From positions 62,001 through 126,000 of the IMG/VR virus record IMGVR_UViG_3300007352_000013: a stretch of DNA of 64,000 nt. One strand, 5' to 3'. Of this stretch, positions 52,111 through 60,866 are shown piece by piece. The notes beneath the pieces are model-generated. The model worked only from the letters and a program-made list of their open reading frames with translations. It made no database searches and was not told the origin of the DNA. The position numbers and the translations under genes are program-made. Each line of letters opens with the position of its first letter. Position 1 is the first letter of the stretch. The DNA is from a virus.

Positions 52111-52730
52111 TAACCAACCTTTTTAACAATTAGGCATGTACCAGATTTTATTGTAATATTACCATTTGCAGCACTTTCTGCGCCAACAAATAATTGCAAA
52201 GTTCCTAAATCCGTTATGATTGCTGTTCCACTTATTCTATATAATAAATCAGAATTTATAGTATCAACACTAGCTTGTGGACCTAAAGTGGTATTTTTTG
52301 TTCTTGTGGTATTAACACAATATATGGCACCGGCAGCCCCACTTCTTTCTTGGTCTGACGATGAATTAGCCTGAGTATTTAAACTTCCCGGATGAAACAT
52401 ATTATAAATGAACATAGTTGTAGTACCAGTATGATTTACGGCAAGTTTTATACTTTGTGTTGTATTGGCAAACTGAGCACGGACATAATATTCAAATGTA
52501 TACATTCCGGATGGAATTATTACATCCATTCCGGATACTCTTACCATAGACGTACTTGAAGTTGGTGATTCATCGTTTGATAATGAAACTAATATACCAC
52601 TAGTATTTGTAAATATTGATATTTGTGAAAGAGTTATCTTTTCCGATATTCCGGATGATTCTATAGCAAATTCATCTAAAGAAATACCAGAAGGTACTAA
52701 ATCCAAAGAACTAATTGTTGGACCAGCCAT
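52110..52730 (-). CDS. Virion structural protein, 206 aa, tandem paralogue of 52732
   Basis: This protein lines up along its length with the upstream 205-residue protein: IS.L.L..SGI, EFAI.S.G.S.KITL.QIS.FTN.SG, VRVSGMDV, an AVNHTGTTT segment and SGTCLIVKKVG at the end. It is Ser/Thr/Ile-rich and probably beta-structured. A tandem pair of this kind just after the tape measure could be tail-tube or decoration proteins of which one has specialised. Its TAA shares the first base of the next ATG. Confidence 0.62.
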   Translation of the reverse strand: MAGPTISSLDLVPSGISLDEFAIESSGISEKITLSQISIFTNTSGILVSLSNDESPTSSTSMVRVSGMDVIIPSGMYTFEYYVRAQFANTTQSIKLAVNHTGTTTMFIYNMFHPGSLNTQANSSSDQERSGAAGAIYCVNTTRTKNTTLGPQASVDTINSDLLYRISGTAIITDLGTLQLFVGAESAANGNITIKSGTCLIVKKVG

Positions 52731-52731
52731 A

Positions 52732-53349
52732 TTATCCCACCTTAGTAAGAATTAAACACGTTCCTTGTTTTATCGTTATTAGATTTCCGGCAACTTCAGA
52801 CGCCTGATACAATTCTAGCGTGCCAGCTACTGTAACAACAGCCAATCCCGTTATTCTAAACATTATATCTGCATTAATACTATCTACACTTACTTCTGGT
52901 CCAAGTAATGTATTGACTGTTCTTGTTGCTTGAAATGCCCATATTTGACCAGTAGTAGTATTTGCTTCTTGATCTATAGCACCAGTAGATGCAGTTACAC
53001 CAGCATCCGGAAAAAATAAATTATACATAAAACTAGTTGTAGTTCCTGTATGATTTACGGCAAATTTAGGACTATTGCTCGCTTCTGCAAATTGTGCTCT
53101 TATATAATATTCAAAAACATATATGCCAGATCCAACAGTTACATCCATGCCAGATACTCTTACAGGAGTTGTTAGTCCATTTGCAACAGCATCATTTGAA
53201 AGTGAAATATGAACACCACTTATATTGGTAAATTGGGATATCTGATCTAATGTAATTTTTTTGGATGTACCACCATCGTTTATAGCAAATTCTTGCGATC
53301 CAATACCAGAGGCCGTTAAAGTTAAATTACTTATTTTTGTATCTGCCAT
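52732..53349 (-). CDS. Virion structural protein, 205 aa, tandem paralogue of 52110
   Basis: This protein is homologous over its full length to its downstream neighbour: ISNLTLTASGIG, EFAINDGGTSKKITLDQIS, VRVSGMDVTVGSGIYVFEYYIRAQFA, AVNHTGTTT and GTCLILTKVG at the end. It starts 8 bases after the tape-measure stop. Such gene pairs arise by tandem duplication. A tail role is inferred from position. Confidence 0.62.
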   Translation of the reverse strand: MADTKISNLTLTASGIGSQEFAINDGGTSKKITLDQISQFTNISGVHISLSNDAVANGLTTPVRVSGMDVTVGSGIYVFEYYIRAQFAEASNSPKFAVNHTGTTTSFMYNLFFPDAGVTASTGAIDQEANTTTGQIWAFQATRTVNTLLGPEVSVDSINADIMFRITGLAVVTVAGTLELYQASEVAGNLITIKQGTCLILTKVG

Positions 53350-53357
53350 ATATCACC

Positions 53358-56300
53358 TTACCCCAAAGCATTCTTAGCATTACTGAATGCAAGAGCGGCG
53401 TCCGTACTTCCTGCCGATCTTTCTAATTCACTCAAAACATCAAATATAACACTTTTAGCTATATCTCTTGCAACAACCTGAAGTCTATCGCCTATACCAT
53501 CTATTTCATCTGGAATACCAGTGATATTTACATTAACTTGTTGAACCGCATCCAAAGTTAAATTAACACCTTTTGCCAAAGCATCTTCTGTTTTAGATAA
53601 TTGATTAGAAAGATTAGAAATATTGGTATTTGCATCTGCTAATACTTCAGAATTCTTATTTGTTGCTTCTTGCACATCATTAAGTCCATCTATTTTCACT
53701 TCTTGCGTCTTATCTTTTGAAACTATCTGTTCTTGGTTTTCTGTTTGCGTTTGAACAGCAGCAACTAATTCTGATATTTTTTCGCTTATAGTTTTTATAA
53801 AATCACTGGACGGAACATCTTGAGTGGCCTGTACCACAGCATTACCTATGTTGTCTGGCGAAACTTTTGACTGATCAATAAATGATTGCAAATTAGTTAT
53901 TACAGAACCAAATAAATCAGAAAAAGTAATCAACGAAGCAGAGGCCGAATCTAAGTTTATAGCAGATGACTGTAAATTTGTAATATCTAATGGTTGTCCC
54001 AATTGTTCCACCGGATTCAACGGAATTTGTGGAGTATTATTAATTGGTGATAAAAATTGTTTTGCTTCTGGAGACAAATTAATAATTAATTTCGATTGTG
54101 TCTCTTGATCTAATGTTAATTTAAGATTTTTTTGAATATCTTCTACTGAAGTTCCAAGAAAAGCCAACGGATTTGTTGCTATATTTGGATTATTAACATT
54201 ATTTACTGCTATTTGAGCTATTGTATTTTTTATAGCTTCGGTAAATTGGCCCTGATCAAATGGTGCTCTAGATACATTGGCTGCATCATCTAAAAATTGT
54301 GTTCCCAAAATAGAATCAGATACAAATTTTGAAAATAATCCTATTGCAGTTCCTGCATCGACTATATTTTGAGAAAAATTTCTTTGATTTTCTAATTGAC
54401 TTTGGAAAATATCTTGAACTTCATTTTTCAATAAATTGGATTCTGTTGTATTAGTTTGTGGTAAAAACCTAATATTTGATTCATTTTGTTGTAAGTTGCT
54501 GAAACCCTTTATTATAGTGGCTTCAAATTTATCGACACTTTTACTAAATTTTACATTAGCTGATTCAAATATCCTACTTGATTCTGTCGCTGCATCTAAT
54601 TCTGTTAGCTTTGCTGCAACACCAGATATTTCTTTTATTGTATCTAATTGATCTTTAACCTGTTTGGCCTGAAGTGTATCTACATCATCCCCTCCTATTT
54701 TTGAAGCAGCTATATCAGATATTTTTCCAACTTCTGCAAATGCCTTTTTAATTTCTCTTACTTTAATAGACGCTTCTGTAAATTGATCTGTTAATTGGCC
54801 AATATTAGATGCATTTTCTTTAGTGGCTTGTCTTAATTCTGCTTCTAATTTATTTCTTTCTTCAATTGCCGGAGCTAATTCTTGAAAAAGTAATTTAGAA
54901 ATAACTAAGCCCTGATCTATTCTGCTTATAGCATCTTGTGCTTCATCTATATTATCAGACACCCTTAGTCCAGTTATTCCCAACCCCTCTAACGTATCAC
55001 TTAATGATTGCAATATAGTTGCCGGTCTAACAGATTCAGATGTTATTATTTGTGCTTCTAAATCTCTTGCTTTGTTTTGTGCATTGGATAATCTTAATTG
55101 TGCTTCTATTAAACCCTGAACCTGTTCTACAACTTGATTACTAACATCACCAAATCCACCAAGTGCATTTTTTATAATATTCTTTAATTTATCTGGATCT
55201 ATACCAATTTGACTGTTTATTAAGGATTGTTCTATTTCCGATGATATTAAACCAGCAGACGATCTTATGGCATCCTGTGCCTCTGGCGGTAAACCTTCTG
55301 ATTTAGATAAGAATTCATTAACAAAATTATTTATTATATCAGAAGCAGAAATTCCACCTATACCAACTTGTTTTTCTATATCGCCTAAAGAAATTATTAA
55401 AGAATTTGTGAAATCCGATATAGCCCTTTGGGTTACAAGAATTTTTTGTGTTGCCGTATCTAATGTATCAAATCCTGTACCCAAATCCAAATTACCAGAT
55501 TCTATAGATCTCCTAACAGCTTCTGGAGTAACCGTAGTAGATATTTGTGGTGTTTCTATTTTTCCTATTGTTGAAGTTAAACTATCAAAAGAAGATATTG
55601 ATGAATCTATTGATTCTACTGTTTTACTAATAACATTTGATAATCTTGTTAATTCTGACCCCAATGCTTGTGGCAATATTATACTTCTTAAATTTTCGGC
55701 TATTCTTTTTGTTGAATCTACAATTAATTTTTCGGCAGCATCTCTTTCGGCTTGCAGTCTCAGATCCGGTATTACCTTAAATCCACCAATAGATTGTATA
55801 ATTCTTTCTCTTATTTTAACAGATAAAGCCTTTACATCTATTATATTACTAAATGGCTCTAAAGTTTTTTCTATTTTACCTTCTAATCCGGACTGAAAAT
55901 TTGTTCCAAATTCTGTTATAGATTCTTTTACTATATCGGACAATAATTTTGGATTATCTCCTATTATTTGTTTTATTATTTTATCTGCATCAGAATTTGT
56001 TATAGTAACATTACCTTTTATTTCATTTGATAAATCTAATCCTAAACCTTTGGATATATCTCCGGTAAAAATTGATTTTAGTCTTTCTGAAAATGTTTTA
56101 GCGACACCCTTAAATGTATTTGGATCAAATTCATCAGCAATAGAAGAAAATGTAGATGCTAGTGGACCGGTTATTTTAGAAATAGCATTCTCTAAACCGA
56201 ATTTATCTCCAGATTGTATATCTACATTTAATGAATTTATTTCTTTTTCTGCTTTAGAAACTAATTCGTCTATATTTACAGACGTTTGACTTGTTATAGC

Positions 56301-58118
56301 ATTAACAGCACCTATTCCTAATGCGCTGATACCAAGTAGTTTTCCGCCTAAAGCACCAAGACCTTTAAATAATCCGGTAATAGATTGACCAGTTAAAATT
56401 GATGCAAGACCCAAAAGTGTTGTTGCTGTTTGTAAAGCACCAGATCCTAATTTTACTATACTGTTGTCTGTTTTTTCAAAACTATCAGATAATTTACCAG
56501 CTATTAAATTTAATCCTAACAACGCTCCTAATTGACCAATTTGTGAACCAATTATAGCTCCTGCACCAGAAACAGTTCTTGCGCCAGCACCTCCTACTGG
56601 AATAACATTTTGTCCAGGTCCAGCAACAGATCTTGCGCCATTACCAAAAAATCCGCCAAGTTGTGGAAGACCACCAAGACTTATAGAAGATAAGGATGTA
56701 GCCAATCCCTTAACAGCAGACGCAGCAACTCCAAATACTTTAAGTCCAGCAGCAATACTAATTAATTGAACAAATAATGGTAATACTGGTTTTATAGCAT
56801 CTAATACAGTTACTAATGCATTACCTAATGTTAAAGCACCTTCTATAAATGGTACGAAAATTGGTTCTGCTAAAGACTGTGCTAATTCATTAAATCTAGC
56901 AACTAATAAATCTATCTGTGTACTTATTTTTTCTAGACCTTTAGCAGCACTCTCCGATACGGCACCAGCAGACGCCCTAGAAACCGCTAAAACATTTTGT
57001 GTTAAATCTGGATTTTGTAATCCTGCGAATACTCTACCTATATTTCTTAAGCCGCCTAACTGTGTACCTATTGCAGCCTGTTGTTCTTTACTTGATTGAT
57101 TAAATACTTCTCCTACATTTTTAAATATATCTATAAGACCAAGAAGTTCACCCTTTTGATCCCTAACAGACACACCTATACTTTCTAAAAATGTTAGTGT
57201 TGCTGGTTGTGCTAGTCTTGTACTAATAGTCTTTAATGATGTCGCAATAGCTTCAGCACTTTCTCTGGTAGTAGCCCTTATTGTAGTAAAAATAGCCAAA
57301 AATTCATCAAGATCTCCACCCAATGCAGAAAATGTACCACCAGCACGTCTCAAACCTTCAATTAAGTCGGCAGATTCAACGGCGAATCTATCTGCTACTC
57401 TAGTTAATTTATCAAGAACATCTATTGGTTCTAATCCGGCTTTACCAAATTGACTTAATGAAGCTATTATACCTTCTGTAGCCTGATTTATATCTTTGAA
57501 TGTTGGCAGTAATGGAACTTTTGATAATGGCTCTAAGAATTTAGCAAAATCTTGTGGTCCACTAAGAAAACCGGCTTGAGCTAAGGTTAGTGCCGATTCA
57601 GATATTTGTTTTATAGATGTTCCTGTATCTACAGACAATCTTATTATTTCTTTTCTAAGAGCATCTATATCTTCTTGCGGCTGTCTTAAAACTTGACTCA
57701 ATTTTATCATAGCCGCATCTAATTCTATGATAGATTGTGTAGCCTGTCCTATAACAGCAAGACCAGCAAATGGAATAGCGGTTGCTATAACGAATGCAGA
57801 ATATCTGGCACCTGCTAATGCCACTCTATTTGCGTAGTTGTCGAATAAACTAGCACCACTACGAATAGCAGCATTGCTAGCAGTAGTTGTGGCTACTGAT
57901 TTTATTTGTGCAGAACTGACATTATTTAATGCTACTGCGGCGGTTGCGGCAGCTTTTGCTGTAGAACCTAATGCAGCATTTGTTTGGTTAACACCCTGTG
58001 CTCCAACATTAACCTGTGCAGAAGAACCGGCAACTGAAGATAGTTGTTGTTTAACATTATTTAAACCAAGTATTTCCTGTATTTGTAAGTTAACATCAAG
58101 AACAAATGGTTGTGCCAT
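53358..58118 (-). CDS. Tail tape-measure protein
   Basis: This is the longest gene (1586 residues). It has a helical N-terminus, a tape-measure core at about 130-420 (IIELDAAMIKLSQVLRQP, ISESALTLAQAGFLSG, DLIEGLRRAGGTFSALG) typical of the TP901-1-type domain, and hydrophobic, Gly-rich segments at about 470-620 that may insert in the membrane during DNA entry. A very long Gln/Asn/Ser-rich helical remainder follows. It sets tail length and marks a long-tailed phage (siphovirus or myovirus). By the usual relation of about 1.5 angstroms per residue the tail would be near 2400 angstroms. Confidence 0.9.
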   Translation of the reverse strand: MAQPFVLDVNLQIQEILGLNNVKQQLSSVAGSSAQVNVGAQGVNQTNAALGSTAKAAATAAVALNNVSSAQIKSVATTTASNAAIRSGASLFDNYANRVALAGARYSAFVIATAIPFAGLAVIGQATQSIIELDAAMIKLSQVLRQPQEDIDALRKEIIRLSVDTGTSIKQISESALTLAQAGFLSGPQDFAKFLEPLSKVPLLPTFKDINQATEGIIASLSQFGKAGLEPIDVLDKLTRVADRFAVESADLIEGLRRAGGTFSALGGDLDEFLAIFTTIRATTRESAEAIATSLKTISTRLAQPATLTFLESIGVSVRDQKGELLGLIDIFKNVGEVFNQSSKEQQAAIGTQLGGLRNIGRVFAGLQNPDLTQNVLAVSRASAGAVSESAAKGLEKISTQIDLLVARFNELAQSLAEPIFVPFIEGALTLGNALVTVLDAIKPVLPLFVQLISIAAGLKVFGVAASAVKGLATSLSSISLGGLPQLGGFFGNGARSVAGPGQNVIPVGGAGARTVSGAGAIIGSQIGQLGALLGLNLIAGKLSDSFEKTDNSIVKLGSGALQTATTLLGLASILTGQSITGLFKGLGALGGKLLGISALGIGAVNAITSQTSVNIDELVSKAEKEINSLNVDIQSGDKFGLENAISKITGPLASTFSSIADEFDPNTFKGVAKTFSERLKSIFTGDISKGLGLDLSNEIKGNVTITNSDADKIIKQIIGDNPKLLSDIVKESITEFGTNFQSGLEGKIEKTLEPFSNIIDVKALSVKIRERIIQSIGGFKVIPDLRLQAERDAAEKLIVDSTKRIAENLRSIILPQALGSELTRLSNVISKTVESIDSSISSFDSLTSTIGKIETPQISTTVTPEAVRRSIESGNLDLGTGFDTLDTATQKILVTQRAISDFTNSLIISLGDIEKQVGIGGISASDIINNFVNEFLSKSEGLPPEAQDAIRSSAGLISSEIEQSLINSQIGIDPDKLKNIIKNALGGFGDVSNQVVEQVQGLIEAQLRLSNAQNKARDLEAQIITSESVRPATILQSLSDTLEGLGITGLRVSDNIDEAQDAISRIDQGLVISKLLFQELAPAIEERNKLEAELRQATKENASNIGQLTDQFTEASIKVREIKKAFAEVGKISDIAASKIGGDDVDTLQAKQVKDQLDTIKEISGVAAKLTELDAATESSRIFESANVKFSKSVDKFEATIIKGFSNLQQNESNIRFLPQTNTTESNLLKNEVQDIFQSQLENQRNFSQNIVDAGTAIGLFSKFVSDSILGTQFLDDAANVSRAPFDQGQFTEAIKNTIAQIAVNNVNNPNIATNPLAFLGTSVEDIQKNLKLTLDQETQSKLIINLSPEAKQFLSPINNTPQIPLNPVEQLGQPLDITNLQSSAINLDSASASLITFSDLFGSVITNLQSFIDQSKVSPDNIGNAVVQATQDVPSSDFIKTISEKISELVAAVQTQTENQEQIVSKDKTQEVKIDGLNDVQEATNKNSEVLADANTNISNLSNQLSKTEDALAKGVNLTLDAVQQVNVNITGIPDEIDGIGDRLQVVARDIAKSVIFDVLSELERSAGSTDAALAFSNAKNALG

Positions 58119-58128
58119 AACGATACCT

Positions 58129-58953
58129 CTAAATTTCTATTTGTTCGCCGGTTTCATCATCTATAAATGGTTTTGGTTCAATAATATAAAAGTCACCATT
58201 TTTATCTATCAAATTACCATTTTTATCTATTAAATCACCATTTTCATTTATATATCTATTTTCTTCATTAATTCTACGGCCATCCTTGTCGGTGAACTCG
58301 CCTTTGCTATTTATATATCTTCCCATATCGTCAACAAATCCTGCTTTTTTCAACCATTGAATTTCAAATAAATTAGACTTTATATCATCTTGTAATCCAT
58401 ACAACATTTTAGCAAGTATTGTTGCGCCACCTATAGCAGCGGGTTCCGAACTTTTATCAATATAATCATCCAAACTTTTAAAATATGGTTCATTGGTAGG
58501 ATCTATTAATATACATTTACTTGCAAGAAAATTAAATCTATGATTTTCTGCAACAGATTCTACGGTCAAAGAATCATATTGCTGTCTCTTATTATATAAT
58601 TTAATCATATTGTTTCTTAATTCTGACATTTTTATTGCCAATTGTTTACCTTCTGATTTTTTTAATCCCCCTTTTTTAAGCATCAATTCACACGCCCTAA
58701 TTTCAAGACCTAATTTTTCCATAGTGAGTGCATCATCTTTTGTCCATATGCCCAATTTATTCAAATGAGATTCTAATTCTGATCTCATCAATAATCTTTC
58801 ATCTGTTTTCATAGCTTGTCTAATTAATGATGACATTTTATAATTATATTGGAGATTGGCGTCTTGTATAATCTTATGATTTGGATACATTACAACAAGA
58901 CATATATCGTTACCATTATCATTACAAGAAAATTTTTCCTTAATTTGTTCCAT
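58129..58953 (-). CDS. Tail module protein with C-terminal DKNG repeats, 274 aa
   Basis: The start is ATG 58953, preceded by AAAGGAGAT. Residues 1-200 are helical with many Lys/Leu, and the last 70 hold a tandem array of 7-9-residue units of the form (R/D)xI(N/D)(E/K)NG(D/N/R) (GRYINSKGEFTDKDGRRINE, then GDLIDKNGNLIDKNGDF). Its place directly upstream of the tape measure, and overlap with the gene before it by 14 bases, is that of tail assembly chaperones. The repeats could be a calcium-binding or protein-docking tail. Chaperone role is inferred from position. Confidence 0.55.
   Translation of the reverse strand: MEQIKEKFSCNDNGNDICLVVMYPNHKIIQDANLQYNYKMSSLIRQAMKTDERLLMRSELESHLNKLGIWTKDDALTMEKLGLEIRACELMLKKGGLKKSEGKQLAIKMSELRNNMIKLYNKRQQYDSLTVESVAENHRFNFLASKCILIDPTNEPYFKSLDDYIDKSSEPAAIGGATILAKMLYGLQDDIKSNLFEIQWLKKAGFVDDMGRYINSKGEFTDKDGRRINEENRYINENGDLIDKNGNLIDKNGDFYIIEPKPFIDDETGEQIEI
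58180..58330 (-). repeat. Tandem coding repeats (DKNG-type units)
   Basis: The region encodes several copies of a short unit centred on I(D/N)(K/E)NG. The clearest DNA copies read TTACCATTTTTATCTAT on the + strand, repeated with small changes. It lies inside the 274-residue tail gene. Confidence 0.6.
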
Positions 58954-59329
58954 TTTTATCTCCTTTATTTCCGACGAAAGTTATAGTATATCCTTTAAAA
59001 TCAATATTATGCAAATCAATTTCAGATTCAAAACCCCTTAATTGATTATTTCCTTTATCTAGAATATCTCTTCTTACCTGTTCCCATCTTACTCTATTAG
59101 CCCTCTGCACATCTGTTAATTTTTCGTCTGGCAATCCATGACCCCACAATTCTTGACCCCAAACCTTTTCAAATTCTGATATAGCAAAAATAAAACATGT
59201 AGTAAACTTTTTCTTTGCTATAGATTTAAGTCTATTTTTTATATATTCTAAAAATTTTATTTCTGATTCTCTTTTTTGTATTTTCTTAAGATTATATAAT
59301 TTTTCAGCAGAATTATTTTCCTCTACCAT
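58940..59329 (-). CDS. Tail module protein, 129 aa
   Basis: This helical protein has a WGQELWGHGLPDEKL turn and VQRANRVRWEQVRRDIL. Its stop lies inside the next gene, and its start shares a base with the upstream gene (TAATG). Small proteins in this position between the major tail genes and the tape measure usually help fold it. Expression of the following frame by ribosomal shift is possible but not needed, since it has its own AAAGGAG box. Confidence 0.5.
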   Translation of the reverse strand: MVEENNSAEKLYNLKKIQKRESEIKFLEYIKNRLKSIAKKKFTTCFIFAISEFEKVWGQELWGHGLPDEKLTDVQRANRVRWEQVRRDILDKGNNQLRGFESEIDLHNIDFKGYTITFVGNKGDKNGTN

Positions 59330-60408
59330 TATTTTTTTCCTTTCGCAATAGATTGCTTACTAAATTGTATCCTGATTTCTTCTTTACCTTCTGGGGTATC
59401 CTGTTCTTTTATTTCACCTTTTTCTGTTAATATTTTTTGTTTTGCTTTTATTTTTATTCTAGAAGATGCATCGTTCATACTATATACATCTTTGGAAGAT
59501 GCGTTGTCTGTAACAATAAATGTTTCTTTTCTTCCCGGCTTATTATTGTCATTAATAATATTATTTATATTATTTTTATTAGATTGAGCCTCCATTTTAT
59601 CTGATTGTCTAATAAACCAAGAATCCAATAGGTCGTCGTCGTCTATTATTTTGTTTGATGGTCTATCTGATGATTCTGATATATTATCATAAACTTTAGA
59701 CCAATATACCAAACCCCTCTGATTGTCTGTCCACTGCATTGGCGGTATATCAAATATATTCATTTCTTTACTTGTTGTCCATATCATTTTCCAATAATTA
59801 GATCTTGCTAAGAACCTCAATGTTTTAGAACCAATTCTTGATTCTTCAAAAAATAATCTACACAACCTATTTATTAACGACAAATCTTGATAATTTTCAA
59901 AATCAAAATCATTTTGCCATAATGGTTTATCGTCTAACGTATAAACTATTTTAGATATTAGATATCTTTGTTGTTGCATTATACTGTAATTTTCTGCACT
60001 ATTTATCATTAACTTATTTTTTTCGTCTATTAACTTATAAAGTGTTTTTTCCGCTTTTCTAAGCATAAGTCTTGCTTGTTCAAGTTTTTTGTTATTTAAT
60101 ATGAAATCAAGTAATCCCTTCGTTATCTTATGTATATCATCTTTTATGGATTCTATTTTTATATTATTTTCTACAGACCATTGGCCAGTTTCCACGAGCC
60201 AACACATCAATTCCTTTTCGGTTAGAATATCCATTATAATAGCATTATTATATTCGTTTTCATAAATAAAAGTAGAGTTGGCTTTATTTATATCGGTTGG
60301 TGGATAAAGTAGTAATTTAATTATAGAATTATCTATTAATTTTTGTTCTGTAAGTATTTTACCACAAGATATTTTATAAATCATTCTTTCTACTTGAAAT
60401 GAATCCAT
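59329..60408 (-). CDS. Tail module protein, first gene of the unit, 359 aa
   Basis: This charged, mostly helical protein begins MDSFQVERMIYKIS. It has a Trp-rich middle (WFIRQ, MIWTTSKEM, MQWTDNQRGLVYWSKVY) and a Lys/Asn-rich, disordered last 100 residues. It is the first gene after the promoter motif at 60463 and the hairpin region, so it opens the tail transcript. No family is recognised. Position makes a role in tail assembly likely. Confidence 0.5.
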   Translation of the reverse strand: MDSFQVERMIYKISCGKILTEQKLIDNSIIKLLLYPPTDINKANSTFIYENEYNNAIIMDILTEKELMCWLVETGQWSVENNIKIESIKDDIHKITKGLLDFILNNKKLEQARLMLRKAEKTLYKLIDEKNKLMINSAENYSIMQQQRYLISKIVYTLDDKPLWQNDFDFENYQDLSLINRLCRLFFEESRIGSKTLRFLARSNYWKMIWTTSKEMNIFDIPPMQWTDNQRGLVYWSKVYDNISESSDRPSNKIIDDDDLLDSWFIRQSDKMEAQSNKNNINNIINDNNKPGRKETFIVTDNASSKDVYSMNDASSRIKIKAKQKILTEKGEIKEQDTPEGKEEIRIQFSKQSIAKGKK

Positions 60409-60462
60409 ATTTTATTCCCAACACAATAAAAGTGCCGAAAATCCTAAAGCTATCCTATTTAG

Positions 60463-60474
60463 ATTTATACACAA
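60463..60474 (-). promoter_or_regulatory. Shared-motif promoter (TTGTGTATAAAT)
   Basis: The - strand reads TTGTGTATAAATC about 55 bases before the first tail gene. It matches the GTGTATAA motif of four other right-arm units and lies just downstream of the hairpin at 60482-60535. It is a good candidate for the start of the whole tail transcript. Confidence 0.6.
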
Positions 60475-60481
60475 TTAAAAT

Positions 60482-60535
60482 ACCCCCCGTTATTTTAGCT
60501 TATCTTAGGTGGTCTAAGATAGAGGCTCGGAGGGT
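60482..60535. terminator. Large nested hairpin in the intergenic gap, probable terminator or structured RNA
   Basis: The gap 60409-60563 holds the most G+C-rich short sequence of the region. An outer stem pairs 60482-60489 with 60528-60535 (7 of 8 pairs), then comes AGC/GCT, then a perfect 8-bp inner stem (60501-60508 with 60514-60521) closing a 5-base loop. On + it is followed by CTGACTTTTTATAT, on - by ATTTTAATT. It lies between the end of the small-gene block and the tail promoter, so it could stop the first and insulate the second. Confidence 0.5.
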
Positions 60536-60563
60536 CTACTGACTTTTTATATACAATATGTTA

Positions 60564-60866
60564 TTATTCTATTATTTTATATTCTTTTTTATTTATTATT
60601 TCAACCTTTTTAATTAATGATAATTTTTCCTCGAAACAATCGTCACAAATACAGGCTATGTATTTATAATTTTCATGATCAAGAAGATTCTCTATTTGAT
60701 CATATCTTGAGCCATATCCAAAACCTATTTCCGCTGTCCCACCCTCTATATTTGGATGCACCCCTGAATTATCATACTTATCATCGTCAGAACATAAACA
60801 AATATTTATTAACCGCTTACCGCATATTATACAAAACCAATCGTTATTCCATAAAGTTTTTTTCAT
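60564..60866 (-). CDS. Zinc-binding conserved protein, 100 aa
   Basis: Cys pairs CIIC (with CG), LCLC and CICDDC frame a central segment GTAEIGFGYGSRYD. The layout of Cys-x2-Cys at both ends around an EGGTAEIGFGYGS core looks like a small zinc-stabilised domain found in phages and bacteria of unknown role. It directly follows the HNH gene (TAGATG overlap at 60864-60869) and is the last gene before the hairpin. Confidence 0.6.
   Translation of the reverse strand: MKKTLWNNDWFCIICGKRLINICLCSDDDKYDNSGVHPNIEGGTAEIGFGYGSRYDQIENLLDHENYKYIACICDDCFEEKLSLIKKVEIINKKEYKIIE

Noticed and set aside
55267-55896. Antisense 209-residue open frame on + inside the tape-measure gene
   Set aside because: It is a shadow of the long - strand gene, with no ribosome binding site, and the + gene density elsewhere in this arm is nil.
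58931-58960. Programmed frameshift between the two genes upstream of the tape measure
   Set aside because: The downstream gene has its own ATG with a strong AAAGGAG box, and no clear slippery heptamer with a following structure is visible, so ordinary coupling explains it.
60480-60540. tRNA gene in the intergenic gap
   Set aside because: The sequence folds as a single nested hairpin and lacks the TTC loop, the D-arm conserved bases and an anticodon loop of correct size.
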